Shown one piece after another: positions 1 to 5,881 of a stretch of DNA of 5,908 bases (position 1 is the stretch's first letter; each line of letters opens with the position of its first letter). The stretch covers positions 1-5,908 of the forward strand of contig CALUTA010000096.1 of NCBI GenBank assembly GCA_944323585.1, read 5' to 3'. Under the pieces are notes generated by a model. That model was not told the DNA's origin. It did not search any database and saw only the letters and a program-made list of their open reading frames with translations. Position numbers and translations under genes: made by a program. This DNA is from Candidatus Gastranaerophilales bacterium (GTDB lineage: Bacteria; Cyanobacteriota; Vampirovibrionia; Gastranaerophilales; Gastranaerophilaceae).

Positions 1-2520
1 ATTATATCAGAACTTGAAAAGTCATCAAGTCCGGAGGAGTTCAAGGCAAGGTTTAAAGATTATCTCGGGGTTGAATTTTCTGCCTCCAAAGTGCAGGACT
101 GCAAAGAAAAAGCAGAGATTTTTAATAAAGCGGAAAGTATAAAATCAACGCTTGACGGGATAAAATCAAAACTTAACACAACTTCATTTAACAACCTGAA
201 CAGCGGGATTATTGAGTCGTTTCAGACACTAGGTATCAGTGACATAGATGAAATAAATACAATTATAAAAGATATTGAAGCGTCGCATAAAAATGATGAA
301 GCAATTCAAACCTGGGGCGGAGATTTCAGGTTTGAGAAAGGTTATTACGGAAATTATGTTCTAAATATGACCCGCCCAAACGGAAGACCGTTGACTGCAA
401 ATACCGAACAATTAAAACTGGTTGCAGAGGAGATGCTTCTCCGGCTGAATAAAGCAGAGGCCGCCGCAATGGGTGTCGAAATTCCTGAAAATGCAGCAGG
501 TAAAGAGATAGAACAGCTTACGGAGAAGAAATACAACAAAATAAAAAGCGAATATCAGGAATCTTTTAAAGAAGCCTACGGGAACAAAAACATTGAAACT
601 ATGGCCGAGGATTATATAAATTCTCAAAAACAAAATACGGCTTATGTACAGACGGCTCTGGATGTTGCGTCAATTGCCACAATGTTTATGGGCGGCGGTG
701 TTGTTTTGAAAGGTGTAAATTTATTAACTAAGAGCGGTAAAGTTTTGAAAGCAGCTCAGACAGTGACAAATATAGCAGCCAAAGCAGCACCTGCAGCTGC
801 GGCGGTTCAGATTACAAGACCGGTTGATTTGGCTGAAAATCTGACTTCAAAAGAACCTGACTGGAAAGCTTACGGCATGAGTGTTGCGGAAGGCGCAATG
901 TGGATGGCTTTAGGTATGGCGACAGGCGCACTCGGAGATAAGGCAAGAATGTTCCTCGGACAAAAAGGACTTTCGGCTGTTGCAAAAAATTCGGGCAAAT
1001 CAATTGATGAACTTATTGATATGTACAGATCAGGCCATAAATTGCCTTCTAATTTAAAAAAATCCTTAGGGTTAATAGAAAATGCCTCCAAAATCAGCGG
1101 TACAAGTGCCGAATTTACGGCGGATATTCTTGCAACTTATGCGATTCAAAAGGGCAGAGGTGAAGATTTAACTTTTATGGATTATCTTGGGTCGGCCAAC
1201 GGGGCTTTGATGGGAACCGTTATGCACAAAACTTTCGCTAAAATTTCCGATGCCGAAAAGATTAAAGTAATTCAAAAAGGACTTGTTGAAGCAAATCCGA
1301 ATATGTCCAAAACCGAACTTGAAAAAGCTTCTCAAACACTTCTGGAGGTACACAGGCTCGCTGAATCAAAGAGAGCTGAAGGAGTTTCAGAACCTGAAAC
1401 AGCTGTAAAATCCGCCGGAACGGAAAAACCTGCGGAAGTCAAAAAAGTTGACAATTCACCGGAAGTAATGCTGGTAAAAGAAGCACTGGACAAAGACGGC
1501 AAGAAAATTCTGCTGTTAAACGAAGCAGGTGAAGCCAAAGCCAGAGCTTCAGCTGATGAAATTCACGCAAAAGCAGTAGAAGCGGAATCCGGAATTTTGA
1601 AGCTGATGAAGGATGCAGGACTTGGCGAAGCAGGAGTGAATATGACCCACCGCCCGAAAAGCGCACAGAGTCTTTATGACAAAATCCGGAACGCAATGAC
1701 GGATGTAAAATCTCCCGCAACTTTTGACGAAGCACTCAAATCTGTTCGTGATGCCGTCGGAACAAGAACAGAACTTGCGGATTTTGATTACAAAAAACAT
1801 CCGGATATTGTTGAAATGTATAAAAAAGACCCCGAAAAAGCAATTCAAATGGCTTCTGAAAGACAGTCGGCAGAATACGTTGAGAAAGTTAAGAATATAA
1901 TCAAACTTCAGGCTGAAAATCCGGCGGATGCTCCTCTTAGTGCGATTAACATTTCAAACTATATGGGCAAAGACGGGATTCCTTATTTCTCGGCAAAACA
2001 GGTTGCAATATTGAGGGATTACGCAGCACAGTTCGGAATTGAACTTAATGTGAAAGATAAACTTACAAAAGTCCGTCCGTCAGGCTACACAGCACTACAG
2101 ATGAACTTTGTCACAAAAGACGGCTTTACTTTTGAGTGGCAGTTAAGAGGTTCAAAAGTCAACACCTTTGCCGAATGCGAGCATGTGCCGTATGACATAA
2201 GAGAAGGTAAAGATGTGACCGGAGGCAAAAAGATTCTGGAAAGGCTTTATGCGCCTATAAAAGATGCTGTTGAACATTTGGATGACAAGCAGTATGACAA
2301 ATACAACAACTACCTGACCGCACATTATGAGCACCTGAGAAAACAGGAACTTGGATTTGAAAGCATACCGCCGAAACTTGAAGATTTTGGTCTGACAGAC
2401 CCGAAACTCAAAGCCGAAAATCTTGAACTTCTGCACGATTTGGCAGAAAAACTTAAAAAAGGCAAGTTAGACGAAAACACAGCACTTAATACGTACTTTT
2501 CAAAATTACGTAATGGATGA
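1..2520 (+). CDS. Large multidomain protein with C-terminal RelA/SpoT-type synthetase domain (5' end outside window)
   Basis: The frame is open from the first base, so this is the last 839 residues of a longer protein. A GTG at 91 has no Shine-Dalgarno and is not a credible start. Residues 1-210 look helical and charged. Residues about 215-236 and 290-312 are hydrophobic, Ala/Gly/Met-rich segments that could insert into or cross a membrane, with a further Ala/Gly-rich patch near 400. Residues about 459-490 form a Glu/Lys/Pro/Ala linker. From about 540 the protein carries RelA/SpoT synthetase motifs: RPK..S.Y.K (551-561), D584-x-x-G-x-R589, a KD pair (685-686) ahead of RPSGY (692-696), E712-x-Q-x-R716 and AE-x-EH (724-728). 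There is no HD hydrolase domain in the visible part. Known relatives transfer pyrophosphate from ATP to GTP/GDP, to adenosine nucleotides or to tRNA ends; which applies here cannot be read. The architecture suggests a toxin or effector, which is inference. The domain call is fairly sure; the overall role is uncertain. Confidence 0.82.
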   Translation: MISELEKSSSPEEFKARFKDYLGVEFSASKVQDCKEKAEIFNKAESIKSTLDGIKSKLNTTSFNNLNSGIIESFQTLGISDIDEINTIIKDIEASHKNDEAIQTWGGDFRFEKGYYGNYVLNMTRPNGRPLTANTEQLKLVAEEMLLRLNKAEAAAMGVEIPENAAGKEIEQLTEKKYNKIKSEYQESFKEAYGNKNIETMAEDYINSQKQNTAYVQTALDVASIATMFMGGGVVLKGVNLLTKSGKVLKAAQTVTNIAAKAAPAAAAVQITRPVDLAENLTSKEPDWKAYGMSVAEGAMWMALGMATGALGDKARMFLGQKGLSAVAKNSGKSIDELIDMYRSGHKLPSNLKKSLGLIENASKISGTSAEFTADILATYAIQKGRGEDLTFMDYLGSANGALMGTVMHKTFAKISDAEKIKVIQKGLVEANPNMSKTELEKASQTLLEVHRLAESKRAEGVSEPETAVKSAGTEKPAEVKKVDNSPEVMLVKEALDKDGKKILLLNEAGEAKARASADEIHAKAVEAESGILKLMKDAGLGEAGVNMTHRPKSAQSLYDKIRNAMTDVKSPATFDEALKSVRDAVGTRTELADFDYKKHPDIVEMYKKDPEKAIQMASERQSAEYVEKVKNIIKLQAENPADAPLSAINISNYMGKDGIPYFSAKQVAILRDYAAQFGIELNVKDKLTKVRPSGYTALQMNFVTKDGFTFEWQLRGSKVNTFAECEHVPYDIREGKDVTGGKKILERLYAPIKDAVEHLDDKQYDKYNNYLTAHYEHLRKQELGFESIPPKLEDFGLTDPKLKAENLELLHDLAEKLKKGKLDENTALNTYFSKLRNG
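1610..2260 (+). other. RelA/SpoT-like synthetase domain within the large protein
   Basis: This is the domain-level annotation of the C-terminal catalytic region. By alignment from memory to the Streptococcus Rel synthetase, R551, K553, S557 and K561 match the ATP-binding R.K...S...K pattern with identical internal spacing. D584 matches the Mg-binding Asp that precedes G.R. R692-P-S-G-Y696 matches the G-loop PK.NGY, whose Tyr stacks on the acceptor base. E712-W-Q-L-R matches the E.QIR motif with the second catalytic acid. A724-E-C-E-H728 followed by Y731 matches the AE.EH..Y helix of small alarmone synthetases. The Asp-to-Tyr distance is 112 residues against about 44 in canonical Rel, which implies an insertion of roughly 68 residues. 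All the expected catalytic residues appear to be kept, so the domain should be active rather than degenerate. Confidence 0.78.
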
Positions 2521-2614
2521 AGAAGTCTATCAGCACCAGCTTGTTGAGGCCGAAGCCAACAGACGGGGCGATATTGTCAGAGATGAATACAAAAAGTTAA
2601 TAAACGGACAATAA
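2513..2614 (+). CDS. Short 33-residue overlapping ORF, or frameshifted tail of the large protein
   Basis: The ATG lies inside the last codons of the large gene (ATGGATGA, 8-nt overlap) and the frame ends at TAA 2612-2614. The product is a charged, helical-looking peptide containing EAEANRRGD. There is no Shine-Dalgarno before the ATG, so expression as a separate gene would need translational coupling to the upstream stop. Alternatively, the frame is open upstream to 2471, so a single-base slip around the TTTT/AAAA runs at 2497-2505 would fuse these residues to the large protein. The Y....EAEA...G pattern reminds me of C-terminal tails of large phage or toxin-associated proteins, a weak resemblance from memory. 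Codon content looks like the neighbouring genes rather than random spacer. It could be a real microgene, a tail lost by a frameshift, or a sequencing error. Confidence 0.4.
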   Translation: MDEEVYQHQLVEAEANRRGDIVRDEYKKLINGQ

Positions 2615-2635
2615 TCAAAAAAATAATGTTATAAT
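2605..2635 (+). promoter_or_regulatory. Putative promoter for the 145-aa gene
   Basis: A perfect TATAAT lies at 2630-2635. The best upstream partner is CGGACA at 2605-2610, which matches only four of six -35 positions and sits at a long 19-bp spacing. Transcription would start near 2642, immediately before the GAGG ribosome binding site, giving a very short leader. The region is AT-rich, so a chance match is possible. No terminator separates this gene from the large gene upstream, so read-through is also possible. Confidence 0.38.
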
Positions 2636-2651
2636 AAAAAGCGAGGTAGAA

Positions 2652-3089
2652 ATGGAACCTGTAAGAAATTCAAAATTGCATAATATAACACAAACCGGAG
2701 CAAAGATAAAAATGGAAAAATTTGAAGATCGACTTGCCAGAATGATTAACGCCCTTAAGACCCGTGCGGAACGTGAGGTGTGCGAATACGGAAGCTTTAA
2801 AATCGTCAAGGAAAGCTTAAAAGCCCAAAAACCGGAAAGTCTGGTGCGTGAACTGACACTTCAGGTCACTCCGCTCCCGAAAGAACTAAAAAGCGAGGTT
2901 GAAAATTTTGAAAAGCTCCGCTACCTTGAACTTGTCGGAGAAGGCCCGCAGGGACAGACATCAACCGTTATTCTAAAACGCGGCACAAAAGACGATATCC
3001 TTAAAAAACTTTCGGAAAATGATTTGATATCAAAACTGGCGGAAAAAACAGACGATTTTAATATAAGTTTCAGAGAAGATCAGTTTTAA
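2652..3089 (+). CDS. Hypothetical protein, 145 aa; candidate partner or antidote of the upstream synthetase-like protein
   Basis: I do not recognise the family. The start is supported by GAGG at 2643-2646, 5 nt before the ATG; a second ATG at 2712 has a more distant GGAG and would give 125 aa. The first 20 residues are polar and basic and look disordered. Residues 21-40 look like an amphipathic helix. Residues 47-110 alternate short beta-like stretches (SFKIV, RELTLQVTPL, RYLELV, STVILKR) with charged loops, and 112-132 look helical, so a small soluble alpha/beta fold is likely. There is no signal peptide or membrane segment, as expected for a cytoplasmic protein. It follows the synthetase-like gene and the 33-codon frame on the same strand and ends at a strong terminator. 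Immunity genes often sit just behind toxin genes, so an antidote role is plausible by position only. Confidence 0.72.
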   Translation: MEPVRNSKLHNITQTGAKIKMEKFEDRLARMINALKTRAEREVCEYGSFKIVKESLKAQKPESLVRELTLQVTPLPKELKSEVENFEKLRYLELVGEGPQGQTSTVILKRGTKDDILKKLSENDLISKLAEKTDDFNISFREDQF

Positions 3090-3126
3090 ATATTAATAAT
3101 TAAATCGTAATATTACATAATAAATT

Positions 3127-3157
3127 AAAGCCGGCAGTTAAATCTGCCGGCTTTTTA
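3127..3157 (+). terminator. Intrinsic terminator after the 145-aa gene, probably bidirectional
   Basis: A GC-rich stem GCCGGCAG (3130-3137) pairs with CTGCCGGC (3144-3151), extended by three A:T pairs to 11 bp, around a 6-nt TTAAAT loop. Five T residues (3152-3156) follow on the plus strand. On the minus strand the same hairpin is followed by TTTAATTTA, and it lies just past the stop of the convergent VOC gene, so it can serve both transcripts. Confidence 0.88.
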
Positions 3158-3162
3158 ATCTT

Positions 3163-3546
3163 TTACCAGACGACTTTTTCAATCATTTCAATTTCATAAC
3201 CGTCCGGATCTTTGATGAAAGCGATTTTAGTACCTTTTCCGTTCAGGTCAAACGGTTCGTACAAATATTCATAACCCAGACGGTGAAGTTTTTCAGTGAA
3301 TTCATCAAGCGATTTTACGGAAAACGCAAAATGCCCGAAACCTGTTCCCGGTTGATAGCCGTCTTGCGGAGTTTCGTCGTTTTGAGTAAGTTCTATCTGG
3401 CAGACGCCGTCCTCGTCGGTCAAAAAGTAAAGCCAGCAATCGTCAAGTCTTTTCTTTTTGTCCAGTTTCATATTCAAAAGTTCTGTGTAAAATTTGACTG
3501 ATTTTTCAGCATCTTTTACTCTTATCATCGTGTGTAAAAATCTCAT
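3163..3546 (-). CDS. gloA: Glyoxalase I-like (lactoylglutathione lyase) VOC-family enzyme
   Basis: This 127-residue protein matches glyoxalase I in length and motifs. Glyoxalase I is a cytoplasmic metalloenzyme that isomerises the hemithioacetal of methylglyoxal and a thiol to the lactoyl thioester, detoxifying a by-product of triose phosphates. The four expected metal ligands are present: H5 (in RFLHTMIRV), E52 (QIELT), H72 (GHFAF) and E120 (DPDGYEIEM). The two beta-alpha-beta-beta-beta halves are evident, starting at residues 3 and 70. The start at 3546 is chosen because AAGGAG lies 6 nt upstream and the N-terminus then matches the family. An in-frame ATG eight codons earlier lies upstream of the expected transcript start. 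The stretch after MKLDKKKR is more divergent than in classical GloA, so the thiol cofactor could differ from glutathione or the substrate could be another one; the symbol is therefore tentative. Confidence 0.85.
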   Translation of the reverse strand: MRFLHTMIRVKDAEKSVKFYTELLNMKLDKKKRLDDCWLYFLTDEDGVCQIELTQNDETPQDGYQPGTGFGHFAFSVKSLDEFTEKLHRLGYEYLYEPFDLNGKGTKIAFIKDPDGYEIEMIEKVVW

Positions 3547-3572
3547 AATCTTCTCCTTATTTTTGCACACTT

Positions 3573-3601
3573 ATTTTAGCATAAAGTCTGAGAGATTTTA
3601 A
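3573..3601 (-). promoter_or_regulatory. Promoter for the glyoxalase-like gene
   Basis: On the minus strand a TTAAAA -35-like hexamer (3596-3601) and a TAAAAT -10 (3573-3578) are separated by exactly 17 bp. The -10 is preceded by TGC, giving an extended -10. The predicted transcript start near 3567 leaves a leader of about 20 nt containing the AAGGAG site. The promoter fills the 57-bp gap after the OmpH-like gene, so the VOC gene can be transcribed independently of it. Confidence 0.55.
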
Positions 3602-3603
3602 GT

Positions 3604-4065
3604 TTATTTTATATCTTTTGCTATAATGTCGGTAATATCCTCGCCTCCGTAGAATACCATGCTTTTGGGGAGAACCAGATTGTAATTAAGGCTTTTAGCC
3701 TTTTCAACGACAGCGGTGCGGATTTCTGAGTCGATTTTGGTCAGTTTGTCATTGTAATCTTTATCAAGCGCAACCTTCTGGTCATTAATCTGGTTTCTGT
3801 ATTTTTCCTCTAAAGCCGTAATTTTAGCGGGATCTTTTTCTTTGGAAATTTCTGCCTGTGCCTGCTGGATAGTTTTTTGCATTTCGCCCAGTTTCTTTTC
3901 CTGATCGGCTTTTAGCTGTTTTACCTGAGAGGAATTGGCGACGATTTGCTGAACATCAACGACCGCAATTTTCGGTGCTGTATCCGAGATTGCTATGTTG
4001 TTAATCGAGTAGCCGAGCGCAAATGCCATAAGACAAACAAATAAAAAACTGATTTTTTTAGTCAT
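3604..4065 (-). CDS. OmpH/Skp-family periplasmic chaperone-like protein
   Basis: This 153-residue protein has the layout of the OmpH/Skp family, trimeric periplasmic chaperones that hold unfolded outer-membrane proteins. Residues 5-21 are a hydrophobic signal sequence after a Lys-Lys N-region. I see no clear AXA cleavage site, so it may stay as an anchor. Residues 32-43 (KIAVVDVQQIVA) form the first strand of the head domain, residues about 46-125 are a long Gln/Lys/Glu-rich coiled coil (the tentacles), and residues 128-148 (NLVLPKSMVFYGGEDIT) return to the head with the family's typical closing motif. The start is supported by AAAGGA at 4072-4077, 6 nt before the ATG. There is no outer-membrane assembly gene such as bamA next to it here; it is divergent from pgk. 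The family indicates a cell with an outer membrane. Confidence 0.88.
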   Translation of the reverse strand: MTKKISFLFVCLMAFALGYSINNIAISDTAPKIAVVDVQQIVANSSQVKQLKADQEKKLGEMQKTIQQAQAEISKEKDPAKITALEEKYRNQINDQKVALDKDYNDKLTKIDSEIRTAVVEKAKSLNYNLVLPKSMVFYGGEDITDIIAKDIK

Positions 4066-4105
4066 GGTAAATCCTTTCTTTTTTAGTGCGATTTAACAAT
4101 AACGC

Positions 4106-4124
4106 TTCAAATAAAAGATTTGAA
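4106..4124. repeat. Perfect inverted repeat TTCAAAT-N5-ATTTGAA in the divergent intergenic region
   Basis: A 7-bp perfect inverted repeat with a 5-bp AAAAG spacer lies between the divergent ompH-like and pgk genes. It overlaps a weak candidate -10 for the minus-strand gene (TTTTAT, 4111-4116, with TTGCCC at 4135-4140, 18-bp spacing). It could be an operator for a dimeric regulator or a chance palindrome in AT-rich DNA. I see no other clear promoter for the ompH-like gene in the 169-bp gap. Confidence 0.3.
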
Positions 4125-4164
4125 TAGCCTGTTCGGGCAATAAAGTTAAATGGAATCTACCCGA

Positions 4165-4193
4165 TTGAATTAAAATTATGTTTTTCGTAAAAT
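4165..4193 (+). promoter_or_regulatory. Promoter for pgk
   Basis: TTGAAT (4165-4170) and TAAAAT (4188-4193) are separated by 17 bp, a good sigma-70-type match. The start of transcription would be near 4200, leaving a leader of about 35 nt with AAGGAG at 4222-4227, 7 nt before the pgk ATG. Confidence 0.55.
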
Positions 4194-4234
4194 ATCAATG
4201 CAGGATTTTTTATTTTTAAATAAGGAGAAAAAAT

Positions 4235-5437
4235 ATGAAAAAATCTATTCTTGATTTAGGAGACATCAAAGGAAAACGTGCATTAGTACGTGTTGATATC
4301 AATGTTCCTCTTGATGCGGACAAAAATGTTACAGATGATACAAGAATTCAGGCAATTTTGCCGACAATCAAATACTTGAAAGATAAAGGCGCAAAGATTA
4401 TTCTTATGGCACATTTGGGACGTCCGAAAGGCGAATGGAATATGGAATTTTCACTTGCTCCTGTTGCAAAGTATATGTCAAAAGTTTTGGGCGAAGACGT
4501 GTTGTTCGTTTCATCAAAAGTTGGTGAAGGCGCAGAAAAAGAATTGGCAGATTTGAAAGACGGACAGGTTGCATTGCTTGAAAATATCCGTTTCTACAAG
4601 GCTGAAGAAGCAAAAGATGACGATATGACATTTGCAAACGAACTTGCAAAACTTGGCGACTTCTATGTAAATGATGCATTCGGTGCTGCTCACAGAAACC
4701 ACACTTCAACCGCAAAACTTGCAAAAGTTCTTAAACCGGCTGTTTCAGGTCTTTTGATGGAAAAAGAAATCAGATGTCTTTCTCAGGCACTTGACAATCC
4801 AACCCGTCCGTTCACTGCAGTTGTCGGCGGTGCTAAGGTTTCATCAAAAATCGGTGTACTGGAAAACTTGTTAGACAAAGTTGATAATATGATTATCGGC
4901 GGCGGTATGGCTTATACATTCGTAAAAGCTAACGGCGGCAAAATCGGTAATTCAATTTGCGAAGACGACCAGCTTGAAGTTGCAAAAGCTATCGAAAAGA
5001 AAGCTGCTGACAAGGGCGTAAAACTTGTTATGGCAACAGACGTTCTTGCAACAGACGATTTTTCCGGCAACGGCAAAAACGAATTCGTTAAAATCAACGA
5101 AATTCCTGACGGCTTTGAAGGTGTTGACGCAGGTCCTGAATCAAGAAAAGCATTTGCTGAAGTTTTGAAATCTTCAAAAACAATATTGATGAACGGCCCT
5201 GTAGGCGCATTTGAAAACCCGAAATTTGCTGAAGGCACAAAAGCAGTTCTTGAAGCTATCGTAGAAGCTACAAAGAACGGTGCAACTTCCGTAATCGGCG
5301 GCGGTGACTCAGTTTCAGCAGCTAAGAAATTCTTTAAGGCTGAAGACTTCACACACGTATCAACAGGCGGCGGAGCTTCATTAGAATTCATTGAAGGGAA
5401 AGTTCTCCCCGGCGTTGCAGCTCTTGACGACAAGTAA
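4235..5437 (+). CDS. pgk: Phosphoglycerate kinase
   Basis: Phosphoglycerate kinase interconverts 1,3-bisphosphoglycerate + ADP and 3-phosphoglycerate + ATP in glycolysis, in the cytoplasm. The 400-residue length is normal and the gene looks complete. The N-terminal substrate domain shows RVDINVP (19-25), R37, HLGRPKG (60-66), ENIRF with R119, and NDAFGAAHR with R154. The C-terminal nucleotide domain shows VGGAKVSSK (197-205), IIGGGMAYTF (220-229), MNGPVGAFE (319-327) and GGGDS (355-359), followed by VSTGGGASLEFIEG. The start is fixed by AAGGAG 7 nt upstream. The gene stands alone with its own promoter and terminator rather than in the gap-pgk-tpiA operon seen in many bacteria. One small oddity is Met319 where many bacterial enzymes have Trp (WNGP). 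Codon use is strongly biased toward A/T-ending codons for Lys, Glu and Ala, as expected for a highly expressed gene. Confidence 0.98.
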   Translation: MKKSILDLGDIKGKRALVRVDINVPLDADKNVTDDTRIQAILPTIKYLKDKGAKIILMAHLGRPKGEWNMEFSLAPVAKYMSKVLGEDVLFVSSKVGEGAEKELADLKDGQVALLENIRFYKAEEAKDDDMTFANELAKLGDFYVNDAFGAAHRNHTSTAKLAKVLKPAVSGLLMEKEIRCLSQALDNPTRPFTAVVGGAKVSSKIGVLENLLDKVDNMIIGGGMAYTFVKANGGKIGNSICEDDQLEVAKAIEKKAADKGVKLVMATDVLATDDFSGNGKNEFVKINEIPDGFEGVDAGPESRKAFAEVLKSSKTILMNGPVGAFENPKFAEGTKAVLEAIVEATKNGATSVIGGGDSVSAAKKFFKAEDFTHVSTGGGASLEFIEGKVLPGVAALDDK

Positions 5438-5458
5438 GCTGAAAAATTTTACCAAACT

Positions 5459-5487
5459 AAAAGGACCGATGAAGATCGGTCCTTTTT
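5459..5487 (+). terminator. Intrinsic terminator of pgk
   Basis: A 12-bp perfect stem (5459-5470 with 5475-5486), core GGACCGAT/ATCGGTCC, closes a 4-nt GAAG loop and runs into five T residues. It starts 21 nt after the pgk stop. The minus-strand side reads CCTTTTAG after the hairpin, so it may also end the convergent TM2 transcript, though less efficiently. Confidence 0.92.
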
Positions 5488-5515
5488 AATATATAAATTT
5501 TTGAATATTCAAAAT

Positions 5516-5881
5516 TTATGAATGTGGCATAGTTGTAACTGCTGCTGCTAAACCTAAACCAAATAATAAACCGCCCAGAATCCCCAGAAGTAAAAGTATA
5601 ATAGCAATTATACGTAAAGTCTTACTTACTGTAGAATCAGCATTAGCAAGAGACTGCCCGTTTGAATCTTTATATTTATTCATCAGAATAGCGATAAGAT
5701 CGATTAAAACCCAGATGGCACCAATACCTCCGCAAAAACATAATATCAGCTGTAAGATACCGAGTCCTATATAACCTGTATAGTATCTGTGTGCACCAAA
5801 CCCGCCTAAAAACATACAGAGAAGTAATGCAACAGGATAGTCACGTTTTTGTGTTTGTACTTGAGTACTGTCATTAACCAT
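5516..5881 (-). CDS. TM2-domain small membrane protein
   Basis: This 121-residue membrane protein begins with a short polar N-terminus (1-14, Gln/Thr-rich). It then shows the TM2 signature: a first hydrophobic helix (about 16-29), the turn GGFGAHRYYTG (26-36) with the conserved His-Arg, and a second helix (about 38-67) with GLGILQL and an intramembrane Asp61 (WVLIDLIAIL). A polar loop follows, then a third hydrophobic segment rich in Leu and Gly (about 89-115), which goes beyond the minimal TM2 domain. The start is supported by AAAGGAG (5891-5897), 9 nt before the ATG. The function of bacterial TM2 proteins is not well defined, so no specific role is assigned. It is convergent with pgk and its upstream promoter is outside the window. 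Confidence 0.87.
   Translation of the reverse strand: MVNDSTQVQTQKRDYPVALLLCMFLGGFGAHRYYTGYIGLGILQLILCFCGGIGAIWVLIDLIAILMNKYKDSNGQSLANADSTVSKTLRIIAIILLLLGILGGLLFGLGLAAAVTTMPHS

Noticed and set aside
91..93. GTG as the start codon of the large gene
   Set aside because: The frame is open back to base 1, there is no Shine-Dalgarno before the GTG, and the residues before it look like the same helical coding sequence. The gene begins outside the window.
1439..1848. Antisense open frames of about 100 residues within the large gene
   Set aside because: They overlap each other and the well-supported plus-strand frame carrying the synthetase motifs, and have no supporting ribosome binding site or domain.
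3547..3570. Upstream in-frame ATG at 3570 for the glyoxalase-like gene
   Set aside because: The ATG at 3546 has AAGGAG 6 nt upstream and gives the family N-terminus with the metal ligand at His5. The upstream ATG precedes the predicted transcript start.
4030..4065. Possible lipoprotein signal (Cys11) in the OmpH-like protein
   Set aside because: The residues before the Cys (LFV) do not fit a lipobox, because the position before Cys should be a small residue. The segment is better read as an ordinary signal sequence or anchor.
4912..5433. 173-residue open frame on the minus strand
   Set aside because: It lies wholly inside pgk in antisense, has a Ser/Pro/Ala-rich composition typical of antisense shadows, and has no recognisable motifs.
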